In this document: positions 11,726-20,569 of the stretch, piece by piece
How positions within the stretch are numbered: position 1 is the first letter of the stretch
Layout: every line of letters starts with the position of its first letter
Assembly: GCF_001653235.2 (NCBI RefSeq)
Contig: NC_035795.1
Location: 1,178,001 to 1,242,000, forward strand
Length of the DNA stretch: 64,000 bases
Origin: Pochonia chlamydosporia 170
Lineage: Eukaryota; Ascomycota; Sordariomycetes; Hypocreales; Clavicipitaceae
Direction: 5' to 3'
Program-made: the position numbers and the translations under genes
Notes under the pieces: generated by a model
Told to the model about the DNA's origin: nothing
What the model saw: only the letters and a program-made list of their open reading frames with translations
The model's database searches: none

Positions 11726-12086
11726 ATGCGTCTCTCCGGTCTTCAAAAAGAAGTACTGGCTCTATATCGCAATTGCCTGCGTGAGAGCCGCAAGAAGCCC
11801 GCTGTAGGTTTTGTCCATCAACCACCGAAGCTTTCATGAGCTTTTGCAGCTGACAGACGAAAAGAGCACCCGACCTCACTTTGAGCAATTTGCCAGGTAT
11901 GCACGCTGCAAAACTTAGTTCTACAATCCTCAAAAGATATTCTAACACTTTGTCGAGCTTAGAACCGAATTTGCTCGCAATTTAAAGGTCGACAAGCGTG
12001 ACTTTGCGGCAATTGAATTTCTGCTTCGCAAGGGCCGTCGGCAACTCGAAGTCTATTCCAGTCCGGGTATCAAAGATGTCAGGTGA
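11726..12086 (+). CDS. SDHAF1-like LYR-motif succinate dehydrogenase assembly factor
   Basis: Three small exons, 11726-11803, 11865-11896 (32 nt) and 11963-12086, give 77 aa. The sequence starts MRLSGLQKEVLALYRNCLRE, with the LYR motif near residues 13-15, and continues RPHFEQFARTEFARNLKVDK with an IEFLLRKGRRQLE helix. This matches the SDHAF1/Sdh6 subgroup of the complex-1 LYR family, about 80 aa, which in mitochondria protects the Fe-S subunit of succinate dehydrogenase during complex II assembly. All joins are GT-AG and in frame. For the first intron a nearer AG at 11849 would add five residues (LTDEK); the AG at 11864 was preferred because GCTGAC then serves as branch site. No single exon is long enough to stand out as an ORF. 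Confidence 0.9.
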
Positions 12087-12216
12087 AACCACGACATGTG
12101 AACACCAAAGGATACATCAGCGCCTGCCTTGATACTGCCGATCTTGAAGCTACTCATCGCTGCTGCTTGGTCCAACAACTTGACGTTACTCCTCTGTCCC
12201 TTTCCAGGTTGCCACC

Positions 12217-12339
12217 ATGGTTCGCGCTTCTACCTTCACCGTGGTCGCGTCGTGGACGAAACATTCCCACCATGCCTTGATAGCCATTGGGCAACACATT
12301 CCGTTCACTGTACTACCTCATCACCACTACTTGGCCTAA
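12217..12339 (+). other. Candidate upstream ORF (40 codons) in a strong start context
   Basis: ATG at 12217 lies in GCCACCATGG, a near-perfect initiation context, and opens 40 codons ending TAA at 12337-12339. It is out of frame with the downstream gene starting at 12399. It could be a regulatory uORF or part of an unrecognised 5' exon; I could not join it in frame to the main ORF with a plausible intron. Confidence 0.35.
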
Positions 12340-12398
12340 ATTTCTTGGATAGCCTCTGTTGGAATCGTCTGCTTTTCTGTCTTGCCACGCGCGGCGAG

Positions 12399-14588
12399 AT
12401 GGGCCTTCTAGCATCTATCCCCAAGGCAAACAATTCATTACACAGCACATTTGATATACACCATCCGCGATCCCGGGTTGTATTTCTCTCGAAACGCCCT
12501 GGTCGATCTCGCTGCTCTGTTCGCAAATCACCTTTTGCAAAGCACTCCCAGTTCAAGCAACCAGAGCACAGCAGGCATGATAACGGCTCTCAAATCAAGC
12601 CTCGACGGGAATTTGACAACGACATTTCGCCTAGCACATCGAGTAAACCAGGACCATCATCAGCATGCACAAAGACGTCATCAGAAAACAGCCCTAAGAC
12701 TCGACGACAACTACACAAATCAGACTCTCCATTCGACTTGAATTCGTTTCCTGAGCCACCTTCTGCAATTACAATTATGCAACCAGGGAAATGCAGCCTT
12801 CGCAAGGCTACTAATTCTGCACGTAGGCATGCCGCACCGAAACCTCCATTGGCCTTGGCACAGCGCAAACTGCTTGTTCCCAACCCGCGACGACCGGCCA
12901 ATGCCCGCCAGAGTCTAATGGACGCCGCCAGCGACTTGGTCGACCCTTCAAGGCGTCAATCCGTTGATTCTGTGCTTGTAGCGGCGGTATCTCGAAGCAT
13001 TGCCCAACAGTTTCGATTAGTCTCCAAGCTTTCAAGCAGAACCTCGTCTCACAACAACCCATCACGCACATCCAGCCAGCAGAATGCTTTGAACCGATTC
13101 ACCAGAGACCTTGAGTCGTATGCAAAGCAGACAGAAGCCAAGGGAAAGGCTTCCAATGTCGCGCCAACGCCGCCAGGAGATAACGCAACACTTCATACAG
13201 TCTCAGACCTTCTCCCTTATCGTCCTCAGCTGCGTGCTGCAGGGCTGGCGGTTACTTCCAGAGAGCAAGGTCAAGGTGTACCTCATTACTTGAAGCAGCT
13301 GCAGCCGGGCTTACCACCGCCTACACTGCATCGACAGCGTGGTCATGGCCGACACCAAGTCACGCAACTGGACGGATATACTGGCTCTGGACCATCGCAA
13401 AGCACTGGTACTGAGGTGTCATTCGCACGATCTCAGGACATGGACGAGTTCAGGTACGCACTTATTGACGAGGCACCGGTGCGAAAAAAGAAGCATCGGT
13501 CGGCAAAGAAACGACCAGCTCGTCGCTGTCTCCCATGTTTTCCAGCAGAAGAAGACTTGACTACAGATACGGACTGGGCTCACTTCAGGGCACCTTCAGC
13601 ACGGCCCAAGGTTCTTCAAAAGAAGCCACCCAAGGAAACGAGAGAATATCCACGCAACAAGGCGCTCCCAATCCAGACTCGTGCACCAGAGCCAGTCGGT
13701 TCTAGCTCCCACAGCCCTCACCAAAAGTCAACTGCGCAAGAGGAAGGAAACCCGCATGTTCAGGAAGCAGCTTACGAATGGGATAGACCAAACTTCATCA
13801 CCACAGGAAGGAGACACTCCATGACAATGCCAAAGCCTCAGCCCCGTAATAAAGCGTGCTATATCGGGCATCGGCATCGACACGGCGCGGAATCACAAGA
13901 ACGAGTTGGCAATAACTCCATGGCCGTTTCAGACCATGCTAAACCGCTTGGGTACAATGGCACTATCCAGACCCGTCAGCCAGGTCGCCCTCCTCCAAGT
14001 GTAGAAGCGCCGCCGAATGTGTCGGCGAAGCCTTCCCAATCTCAACGTGGGAATCAGGTCGATACGCTCTTGACCAGTCAGACAGATGGCCAGCGAGGGC
14101 GAGGAACCGGTGCGGGGGCTACCTCAAGTCGTCAGCGACCTCCCCGGTCGATTCGCAACAAGAAGCAGCCTGTTTCCCAGTATGATCCATATCACATTGG
14201 AATCTGCTGCCCCAAGAGTCGAGGCGTTCCAGCCATGTTAACCGCCCGGCCCAACATTCCCAGAAGGACATCATCTATCCAAGGCAGCACTGACTCGATC
14301 GAAGTCGACTACGACGACCGAGAAATATCGGATCGTGATGTTCTTAGAGGTCTGCACATTGCGGCATCTGCCGCGTGCAATGAAGAGATTGATGCTTTTG
14401 TCCGGAACAAGACGGGGCTTCGAATCCGTCGCTTTCTCGCCGACCTGATGGCGCTGGAAACTCTGACCGCCGTCCGAGCCGGGGAAGATGATGAGCAGCA
14501 TGCCAGAAGAAGGCGAGCAGAGATGAGAAAGCTCAAGCAACAGGTGCGACGTTCGCGCGAGGTGGTTATGGCCGGGGGTCTCATCTGA
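12399..14588 (+). CDS. Large basic, mostly disordered hypothetical protein
   Basis: One uninterrupted frame, taken from ATG 12399 (MGLLASIPKANNSLH), gives 729 aa. The frame stays open to 12129 without another ATG, so an upstream exon is possible. Composition is Ser/Pro/Arg/Gln-rich and low complexity for residues 1-600, with basic patches such as PVRKKKHRSAKKRPARR near residues 360-375. The last ~110 residues look folded and helical: SDRDVLRGLHIAASAACNEE, then FLADLMALETLTAV and a charged helix ending VVMAGGLI. I do not recognise a named domain. The pattern (disordered basic body, compact helical tail) suggests a nuclear or scaffold protein, but this is inference. It follows the SDHAF1-like gene on the same strand by 312 bp. 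Confidence 0.7.
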   Translation: MGLLASIPKANNSLHSTFDIHHPRSRVVFLSKRPGRSRCSVRKSPFAKHSQFKQPEHSRHDNGSQIKPRREFDNDISPSTSSKPGPSSACTKTSSENSPKTRRQLHKSDSPFDLNSFPEPPSAITIMQPGKCSLRKATNSARRHAAPKPPLALAQRKLLVPNPRRPANARQSLMDAASDLVDPSRRQSVDSVLVAAVSRSIAQQFRLVSKLSSRTSSHNNPSRTSSQQNALNRFTRDLESYAKQTEAKGKASNVAPTPPGDNATLHTVSDLLPYRPQLRAAGLAVTSREQGQGVPHYLKQLQPGLPPPTLHRQRGHGRHQVTQLDGYTGSGPSQSTGTEVSFARSQDMDEFRYALIDEAPVRKKKHRSAKKRPARRCLPCFPAEEDLTTDTDWAHFRAPSARPKVLQKKPPKETREYPRNKALPIQTRAPEPVGSSSHSPHQKSTAQEEGNPHVQEAAYEWDRPNFITTGRRHSMTMPKPQPRNKACYIGHRHRHGAESQERVGNNSMAVSDHAKPLGYNGTIQTRQPGRPPPSVEAPPNVSAKPSQSQRGNQVDTLLTSQTDGQRGRGTGAGATSSRQRPPRSIRNKKQPVSQYDPYHIGICCPKSRGVPAMLTARPNIPRRTSSIQGSTDSIEVDYDDREISDRDVLRGLHIAASAACNEEIDAFVRNKTGLRIRRFLADLMALETLTAVRAGEDDEQHARRRRAEMRKLKQQVRRSREVVMAGGLI

Positions 14589-14726
14589 ATGTGTAGGGAG
14601 GGTTCAGGAAGGAAGCATCTTCTCCTACGTTGAGTTTGCGGTGATATTGTATTATTATCATGACCGTTTTAGTGTATGCTAGTACAACAAGGCTACAGTA
14701 GTGCTTTAACACAAACTGCAAGGCAT

Positions 14727-15815
14727 TCACACCCCCTCGGCGTCTTTTTTCTCCTTCGCAACTCTAACCCACGCCTTTGGTATACCGTTTTCGATTCTAT
14801 ATGCTTCCGTATTCCTCTTGTACGCCTCGATAAACTCCTCCCTCCACCCTCCCTTGCAATCATCCGACCAAATCATGGTTCCAAAAGACCACTCAAGCAG
14901 ACTATCCGCCCTAGCACCACACGGCGAATCCAGCAACCCAATAGCAACGTCAACCATTTCCGGTCTATCGTCAACCGCGTAAAACACACACGCCGAGCAT
15001 CTGGAGCAGAAATATCGCTGCACGTCATCCGAACTCTCGTAAAAAGCGAGGGTGCCGAGTCTGGGATCCGTCTTTTCAGTAACGGCCTTTTTGAGTGCGA
15101 TGCTATTATCTGGGAAGGGTGTGCCGTCCGCGTAGGATATGTGCTTCAGGAGGGAGAAGGTCCAGTTTGTGACGTCGGCGGAGGAAAAGGAGCGACGGCA
15201 GGAGTTGCATGCGTCGAAGCCGGCTAGGAGTTTGTGTGTGGTGGGTTCTACGAACCATGGGATGGGGGATGTGTATTGGCCATTTTTGAGGATGAGGTTG
15301 ACGCCTTTGCAGTGGCAGTGGAAGGGGGTTTCCGCTGTGGACGTTTCAGTTGGGATTCGTTTCGGTGGTGAGGATAGCTGTTCGCTGGCATGGGGTGCGC
15401 CGTTCCAGAGTGTAGGTGTGTGGATGTTGAAGAGCCATGGTGTTGCGCCGCCGTCGAGAGTATCTGCTATGTGGGTGTGGTTTGTGATTTCGAGGTGGGG
15501 GACGTTGTTGAGGATGCCGGTGCTGATGAGGAGGGTTGGGGGGGATGACGGGGCGTGGATGTGGTATGCTATGAGGGAGGAGCATTTATTGCAGAAGAGG
15601 ATGGTGGTTTTGTTGGAGATGTTGTAGGTGCTGAGGGAGGATGAGGTTATGGTGGTGATGGGACCGGGCCAGGGGGTGGATGTGTGGTAGAGTGCGCCGG
15701 AGATGTTGCGGCATGTGGTGCAGTGGCAGGCTGTTGCCTGGAGGGGGGATGGGGGGAGGGGGGTTGTGAATGTGTGGGCTTTGCAGAGGCATTGGGCTGT
15801 GAGGGTTTCTGCCAT
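14727..15815 (-). CDS. Protein with two GFA/CENP-V zinc domains
   Basis: Single exon, 362 aa, ATG at 15815. Two tandem copies of the glutathione-dependent formaldehyde-activating (GFA, CENP-V-like) fold. Copy 1: CLCKAHTF (Cys 9, 11), ACHCTTCRNISGALY (Cys 30, 32, 35), FCNKCSSLIAYH (Cys 75, 78). Copy 2: FHCHCKGVNLILK, ACNSCRRSFSSADV, YFCSRCSACVFYAVD. Each set gives the CxC / CxxC zinc ligands. The family was named for formaldehyde-glutathione adduct formation, but most fungal members have no proven reaction, so the substrate is unknown. It is convergent with the preceding hypothetical gene, with 138 bp between stops. Full-length and intact. Confidence 0.88.
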   Translation of the reverse strand: MAETLTAQCLCKAHTFTTPLPPSPLQATACHCTTCRNISGALYHTSTPWPGPITTITSSSLSTYNISNKTTILFCNKCSSLIAYHIHAPSSPPTLLISTGILNNVPHLEITNHTHIADTLDGGATPWLFNIHTPTLWNGAPHASEQLSSPPKRIPTETSTAETPFHCHCKGVNLILKNGQYTSPIPWFVEPTTHKLLAGFDACNSCRRSFSSADVTNWTFSLLKHISYADGTPFPDNSIALKKAVTEKTDPRLGTLAFYESSDDVQRYFCSRCSACVFYAVDDRPEMVDVAIGLLDSPCGARADSLLEWSFGTMIWSDDCKGGWREEFIEAYKRNTEAYRIENGIPKAWVRVAKEKKDAEGV

Positions 15816-16774
15816 GGTGGTGATGCTGGTGGTGATGGTGTGTTGGTGTTGCGAGGGTTGGGTTGGTTGTTGGTGGAAGCTGGGTGAGGTGGAGAGGTGA
15901 GATTTATATGAGTAAGAGGGAGATGAGGGTTATATGAGTAAGAGGGTAAAAGGGGTAAGAAAGGCTTGTTATGATGTTGTTTTGTGGTCGTGAATTTCAA
16001 GCTTGTTGCGTAGGCGGGCTGTGAACGAGATGAGTGAGCGGTGGGGATAAGTTGGCATAACGCTTAGGATCCTTGTCAGCTGTGTTAGCTGGCATGACAC
16101 TTTGGCACCGAGGAGCTCAGCGTGTCGATCGTGATTGATGCTCATTTTTGGTGGTAAGAATTAAACTAAGGTTAATTGTCAATTGCTTCTGCGGCTGTGA
16201 GGTGAGGTTTGCGATGACCGAAACGGCAGTGATGAGTTACGGCTCGGAGTATGTTGACAGTACTCACCTTATCTACCTACCCAAGTATCCAAGTAGAACC
16301 AGAATGGTGCTGCAGGGACCTCGCCGAACATGCAAGTGAGGATAATATATATATGGGTGTGTTTTTCATGGCAGACTTCTTTCTGGCATGGGGGTTAGAC
16401 TGCCAAAAAATTGAAAAGGCATGTAATGTAAGTGGTCAACTTTTACTCTCGGTCACTTTCACATATATCTTGAGATCCTACCAAAGCCTAACTTCCACCG
16501 AAAGTCATTGCGTAACGCTGTTTGGAGAACCTCTCACAAGCTATAAGTGAGAAGTCGACTTGCTCTAATGCACAATATGGATGTATGATATACGTCCAGG
16601 AACTACGCTGAGTACCCTCTCACAGAGATAAGGAAACAGAGCATTTAGTTAACAGGACATACATACCAAGTAATACATTATGAGGGCATCATACTAATAA
16701 CCGTACTCCTGCTTCACGCGATATATCCAACTCAATACCTTATATACAATCATTACCTCACATTAAACCCTTCA
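15816..16774. other. Intergenic region, GFA gene / lipase
   Basis: 959 bp. The part near 15820-15970 is G-rich and purine-biased, probably the 5' leader of the GFA gene. No gene seen. Confidence 0.5.
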
Positions 16775-17620
16775 CTACTTCCCCGGTGATCCCAACAGAC
16801 AGAAAAACTTCCTCCCAACCTTCTTCTCCAACGAATTCAACACCAAATTCCACACATTCAAATCATACGCCTCGCCAATATGTCCCACCGGATCCAACGG
16901 ACAATAATCCTGCACGTAGATATTATTCACGCCCTCCTCATCAATAAACGACGTCTTGGTCGGCGTAACCAACTCATCATACTTGCTCGCAATGACCGTC
17001 ACCGTCGTGCCCTGCTGCACAATCGGCTGCCCATCATTCAATTTCTGGATCGCCGCACCACCGGTAACCAAGTCCGCGCACGCCTTGCACCCAAACGTCT
17101 TCAAAATGTCGTTGACGCCGTTGTCTATGCCCAAAAGCTGCGCGAGCTTGTACAGTCCCCCGAAGGAAGTCCCATGTGTAGGCGGCGCAATCGCAACAAT
17201 GGTGTCAATGATGGACGAAATGCCGCCGAACTTGGTCGTGTAGAGGGACTGGAATGCGCCCTCGGAGTGGCCTACCAGGTCGACTTTGGGAGAGCCCGTC
17301 TTTTGCTGGACGTCTTTGACAAAGGCGGCGATTTCTTGGGATGATTGGGCGATGGGCTGGAGACCGCCGACGAGGGGGAAGTTGGGGTAGTCGCCGTAGG
17401 TGAGGGAGAAGGTGCAGAAGCCTTTGGTTTTGAGCCAGGTTTCGAGGAAGTTGAGGTCTTCGTAGTAAGTTGCGCCGAGGCCGTGGAGGAGGACGACCGG
17501 GTTGCGGGAGGATTTGCAGGAGAAGTCGTTGTGGGAGAGGTCGCGGGTTGATGGTGGTGATGATGTTGGGATGGCGGTTGCGGCGGCGACGAGGGCCAGG
17601 GATGGGAGTGAGAAGCGCAT
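16775..17620 (-). CDS. Secreted lipase, EstA/LipB-like alpha/beta hydrolase
   Basis: Single exon, 281 aa, ATG at 17620. A signal peptide covers about residues 1-17 (MRFSLPSLALVAAATAIP). The oxyanion-hole motif is VVLLHGLGATY (~42-52), the nucleophile elbow VDLVGHSEG puts the catalytic Ser at 119, SKYDELVTP provides an Asp near 215 and DPVGHIGEAYD a His at 247. Paired Cys at 178/181 and near 240/274 could form disulfides. The arrangement matches class 2 (EstA-type) triacylglycerol lipases, which hydrolyse esters outside the cell. Substrate chain length cannot be told. The gene stands alone, with large spacers on both sides. Confidence 0.9.
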   Translation of the reverse strand: MRFSLPSLALVAAATAIPTSSPPSTRDLSHNDFSCKSSRNPVVLLHGLGATYYEDLNFLETWLKTKGFCTFSLTYGDYPNFPLVGGLQPIAQSSQEIAAFVKDVQQKTGSPKVDLVGHSEGAFQSLYTTKFGGISSIIDTIVAIAPPTHGTSFGGLYKLAQLLGIDNGVNDILKTFGCKACADLVTGGAAIQKLNDGQPIVQQGTTVTVIASKYDELVTPTKTSFIDEEGVNNIYVQDYCPLDPVGHIGEAYDLNVWNLVLNSLEKKVGRKFFCLLGSPGK

Positions 17621-19413
17621 TTTGAAGGTCTGAATTGTTAAAACTATGAGGAGAGAGGGATGTGTATCTGGGGAAAACAGAGGTTTATATCTGTTCTGTT
17701 GTCACTCACCTCCCTCATGTATGTCTTGGAGGTTGTCACCCTTCAAATATCCAGCTCACCTCGACAACTCTACAAAGCGGGGAACAACATGTCCAGTGTA
17801 TACCTCGGCTCAAACTAACGAATTACTCGAGAAATTCGTGAGGGGGGTCACAGCAAAAAGAAAAGAAAAAAAAATAGTCCCAATTCGGAGGATTTCACAC
17901 TTCATACCGGCACTAAAACTAAAGCCCACATGGGACGGTCTGAATGCTACCCAAGTCTTTCTTACCCACAACACTACATGGGACTTGCATATTCCCCATT
18001 CTAGCTGGGTAGCGTGAGCAGGACAGGTACCATTGTTGGACCAGACATGTTAAGCTGGATGTTTGCGAAGGGTGCTTGCTGACAAGGGCAATGCAAGACA
18101 AGGGTATGTGATGTCGTCACAGCTGAAGCTAAGCCCATGGAAATTACCTGTGGAGTTTGCTTTTCACAGGGCAACCGTCAGACTTGCCGGTCGGTTATGA
18201 ATCTTTTCTCGTTCTTTTTTCGTATTTTCATCATTTGTGATGGATTTTCAAAAGCAACAGGTCGACAAGGTATCGCCGGGTATATGCCCGTTGTGCCCGA
18301 GACTCAGACTGAGACATTCAACCCTGTTGGCGAGCTGAGGTCTCAGATTTCGGCGTCATCTGAGTGGGCTGCGGTAGCCGCCGTTCTCCCATGTGCAATT
18401 TGTAGTTTGAGTTTGTGATTGTAGATTTGTTCTGCGTGCCTGGACTGGGTTGGGTAATGTGCGATATGGAATGTCACCCTTCAGTCGCTGTGGAGTCGTC
18501 AGCAAGTTTGTACCTCGTTGAAGAGGCCCAATTCGGCTAATGCGAGGGGAAATCTTGGGGTCGGAATTTGGGGTTATGGCGGTGTTCCGAGGCGTTGGGC
18601 TGCATCTTGGCTTTTTGGCTTGATCGGGCGGGATCTGTGCGATGAAATGGATCTTTATCTAGATGGGTTGGGGAGCCGAGAGGTGTTTCGATTGGCTTGT
18701 GATTTATGGAGTTGGTTTGAACGAACGATGCTGGGGTTTTGAACGAGGATATGAGCATGCGCGACATTGAAGGATGTTTAATGCTGACTTTGTTGATCAA
18801 GACGTTGTTGCAGGTCTGTAGCTTCCATCTGCAGTCTTGCAGAATAATATATGTAAGCGGAGTTACACGAAATAAAGTATATCAGGTTCCTGATGACCAT
18901 AACATCATACAGTCCTAATACTTTAATTTAAGCAGGTACTATTCTGTATCTAGGTAGTTATACAACGTCTCTAATAACCTACGTACGATATCTAAGTACG
19001 ACAGCTCATATGCCTCAGTACTTTCAACATCGTAGGAACAGCCATACGCTTTTCTAAATTAGAACTTAGTTTATACTTCCATTACCTCGGTCCTGATCAT
19101 GTCAACTTTCAATAAGACCACGTCTAAATGAACCACCGTATGAAACTATCCACGTCCATACATCACGCCCAACCCAAACACAACTCCTATAAGCCTGCAA
19201 TCTCATCAACACCCATCACATCTCCAACAAGAGTAACTCTTCCGAGGCCACATCAAGTTAGCCTACACCTTCCCCAACTTTCCATCCTCGGATCGTACCG
19301 GCCACACTCACACATCACCACCACAACTCACATCACCACGTGAAGATACCCTCACAAACACAAACCAATGCAATTAAACAAAAACTACCAATAACACACA
19401 GCATCCAAAAACC
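17621..19413. other. 1.8-kb gene-free spacer
   Basis: Upstream of the lipase gene. An AT-rich patch around 18840-19090 contains several TAGGTA/TACCTA-like words and could be an old mutated repeat. No coding potential is supported; short ORFs here lack conserved character. Confidence 0.5.
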
Positions 19414-20076
19414 CTACAGATGCGCCAAAATCCCCTTCCCAACCTTCAGCGGCACCCTCAACCGCTCATCATCCTCCCCCGACCCCAACAGCTCCTGCAC
19501 CCTCGGCCACGCCATCCTAAACTGCTCCCGAAAATACTCCTCCGCCGCCTCACTCCCCACCATACAACTCAGAATATACCCCGTCACAAGATTACAACTA
19601 TACAGCAACGCCTCCCCCTGCACCTCGCGAACCGCACCGCACGCCAAGTCACACTTCCCCCCGCACGGCTTCTCCAGATCCTGCGAACACCCATCAACAA
19701 GCCCCTCCATATACGACGCCATATCCCCCGCCGGCGAGTGCAAAGCCTCGGCTGTGATGTTCTGTCTGCCATGGAAGCTCGTGGCGTAGAAGCGCAGAAA
19801 ACAGCGGAGACTGTGCTGAACAGAGGGTCCGTTGCTCGAGGGCTGTGTTGCCGAAAAAGGGGAGAGGGACTCGCCGCCAAAGTTGTACGCCATGTTGAGG
19901 ATGAAGCCTGTGTCTGTGCGGAGGTGCTTGATCGGACTGGCGGGGTGGTAGGACGGGGGGACGACGTCGAGGAGCCGTTCGATGAGGGTCTTGATGGTGT
20001 TGCTGTGTGTGAGGATGGCGTTTTGGTGGGTGGGAGAGATGTACCACGCGGAGTGGATGGTGTCTTTGGAAGTCAT
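19414..20076 (-). CDS. Hypothetical protein, 220 aa
   Basis: The frame is open from 20277, but the first convincing ATG is at 20076 (MTSKDTIHSAWYISPTHQNA), giving 220 aa. A Cys-containing central segment (DGCSQDLEKPCGGKCDLACG, near residues 135-155) is followed by a hydrophobic helix-like run (ALLYSCNLVTGYILSCMVG). The C-terminus is charged and ends VGKGILAHL. Not recognised as a named family. Regular amino-acid use through the whole ORF and a defined end argue for a real gene, but expression evidence is absent. An intron-free model was used because none was needed. Confidence 0.6.
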   Translation of the reverse strand: MTSKDTIHSAWYISPTHQNAILTHSNTIKTLIERLLDVVPPSYHPASPIKHLRTDTGFILNMAYNFGGESLSPFSATQPSSNGPSVQHSLRCFLRFYATSFHGRQNITAEALHSPAGDMASYMEGLVDGCSQDLEKPCGGKCDLACGAVREVQGEALLYSCNLVTGYILSCMVGSEAAEEYFREQFRMAWPRVQELLGSGEDDERLRVPLKVGKGILAHL

Positions 20077-20569
20077 GGTGGTGATTTGACTGGAATGGGA
20101 TTTGCTGAGCGTGAGTTTGGGTTGAGAGTTGGGACATGGAATTATATTGGTTTTAAGGTTTAAATGTTGGTGGTGTGTTTTGTGAGGTGTGTGAATGGTG
20201 GTTGATTCTTGGTACAAAGAGCCTTTGGTCGATTCCCACTGAAACAGGGCATGATTCGGGTATCTTTGTTGGAACAACTCCTTTCTATTTTTTCAGTTTC
20301 GGGCAGATATTGGCCCTTGTTGCGACGTACACATTGGCTTGTGGGTGCTGTTACTTTTGATGTCGGGAATCACTTACATCCTTTGTGATGCCTCTTGTTA
20401 TATACTGAGCCACACACTATAACATTTTCATATCTTATACACAGTACATAAAATAATAATAGATCAGATCTTTATTTTATACAAATGTGTAATACTTTCT
20501 GCGCAACCACAACACCGAGATTCTGCCACCCATAACACCAACTACATCTCTTCAATCTCCTCCAAGGCA
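20077..20569. other. Spacer between hypothetical gene and Zn2Cys6 regulator
   Basis: 493 bp, AT-rich toward 20400-20480, probably the 3' UTR/terminator area of the transcription-factor gene and the promoter of the hypothetical gene. Nothing else seen. Confidence 0.5.

Noticed and set aside
18840..19090. A decayed transposon in the AT-rich patch
   Set aside because: No inverted or direct terminal repeats and no coding remnants could be found by eye, so it is only noted in the spacer entry.
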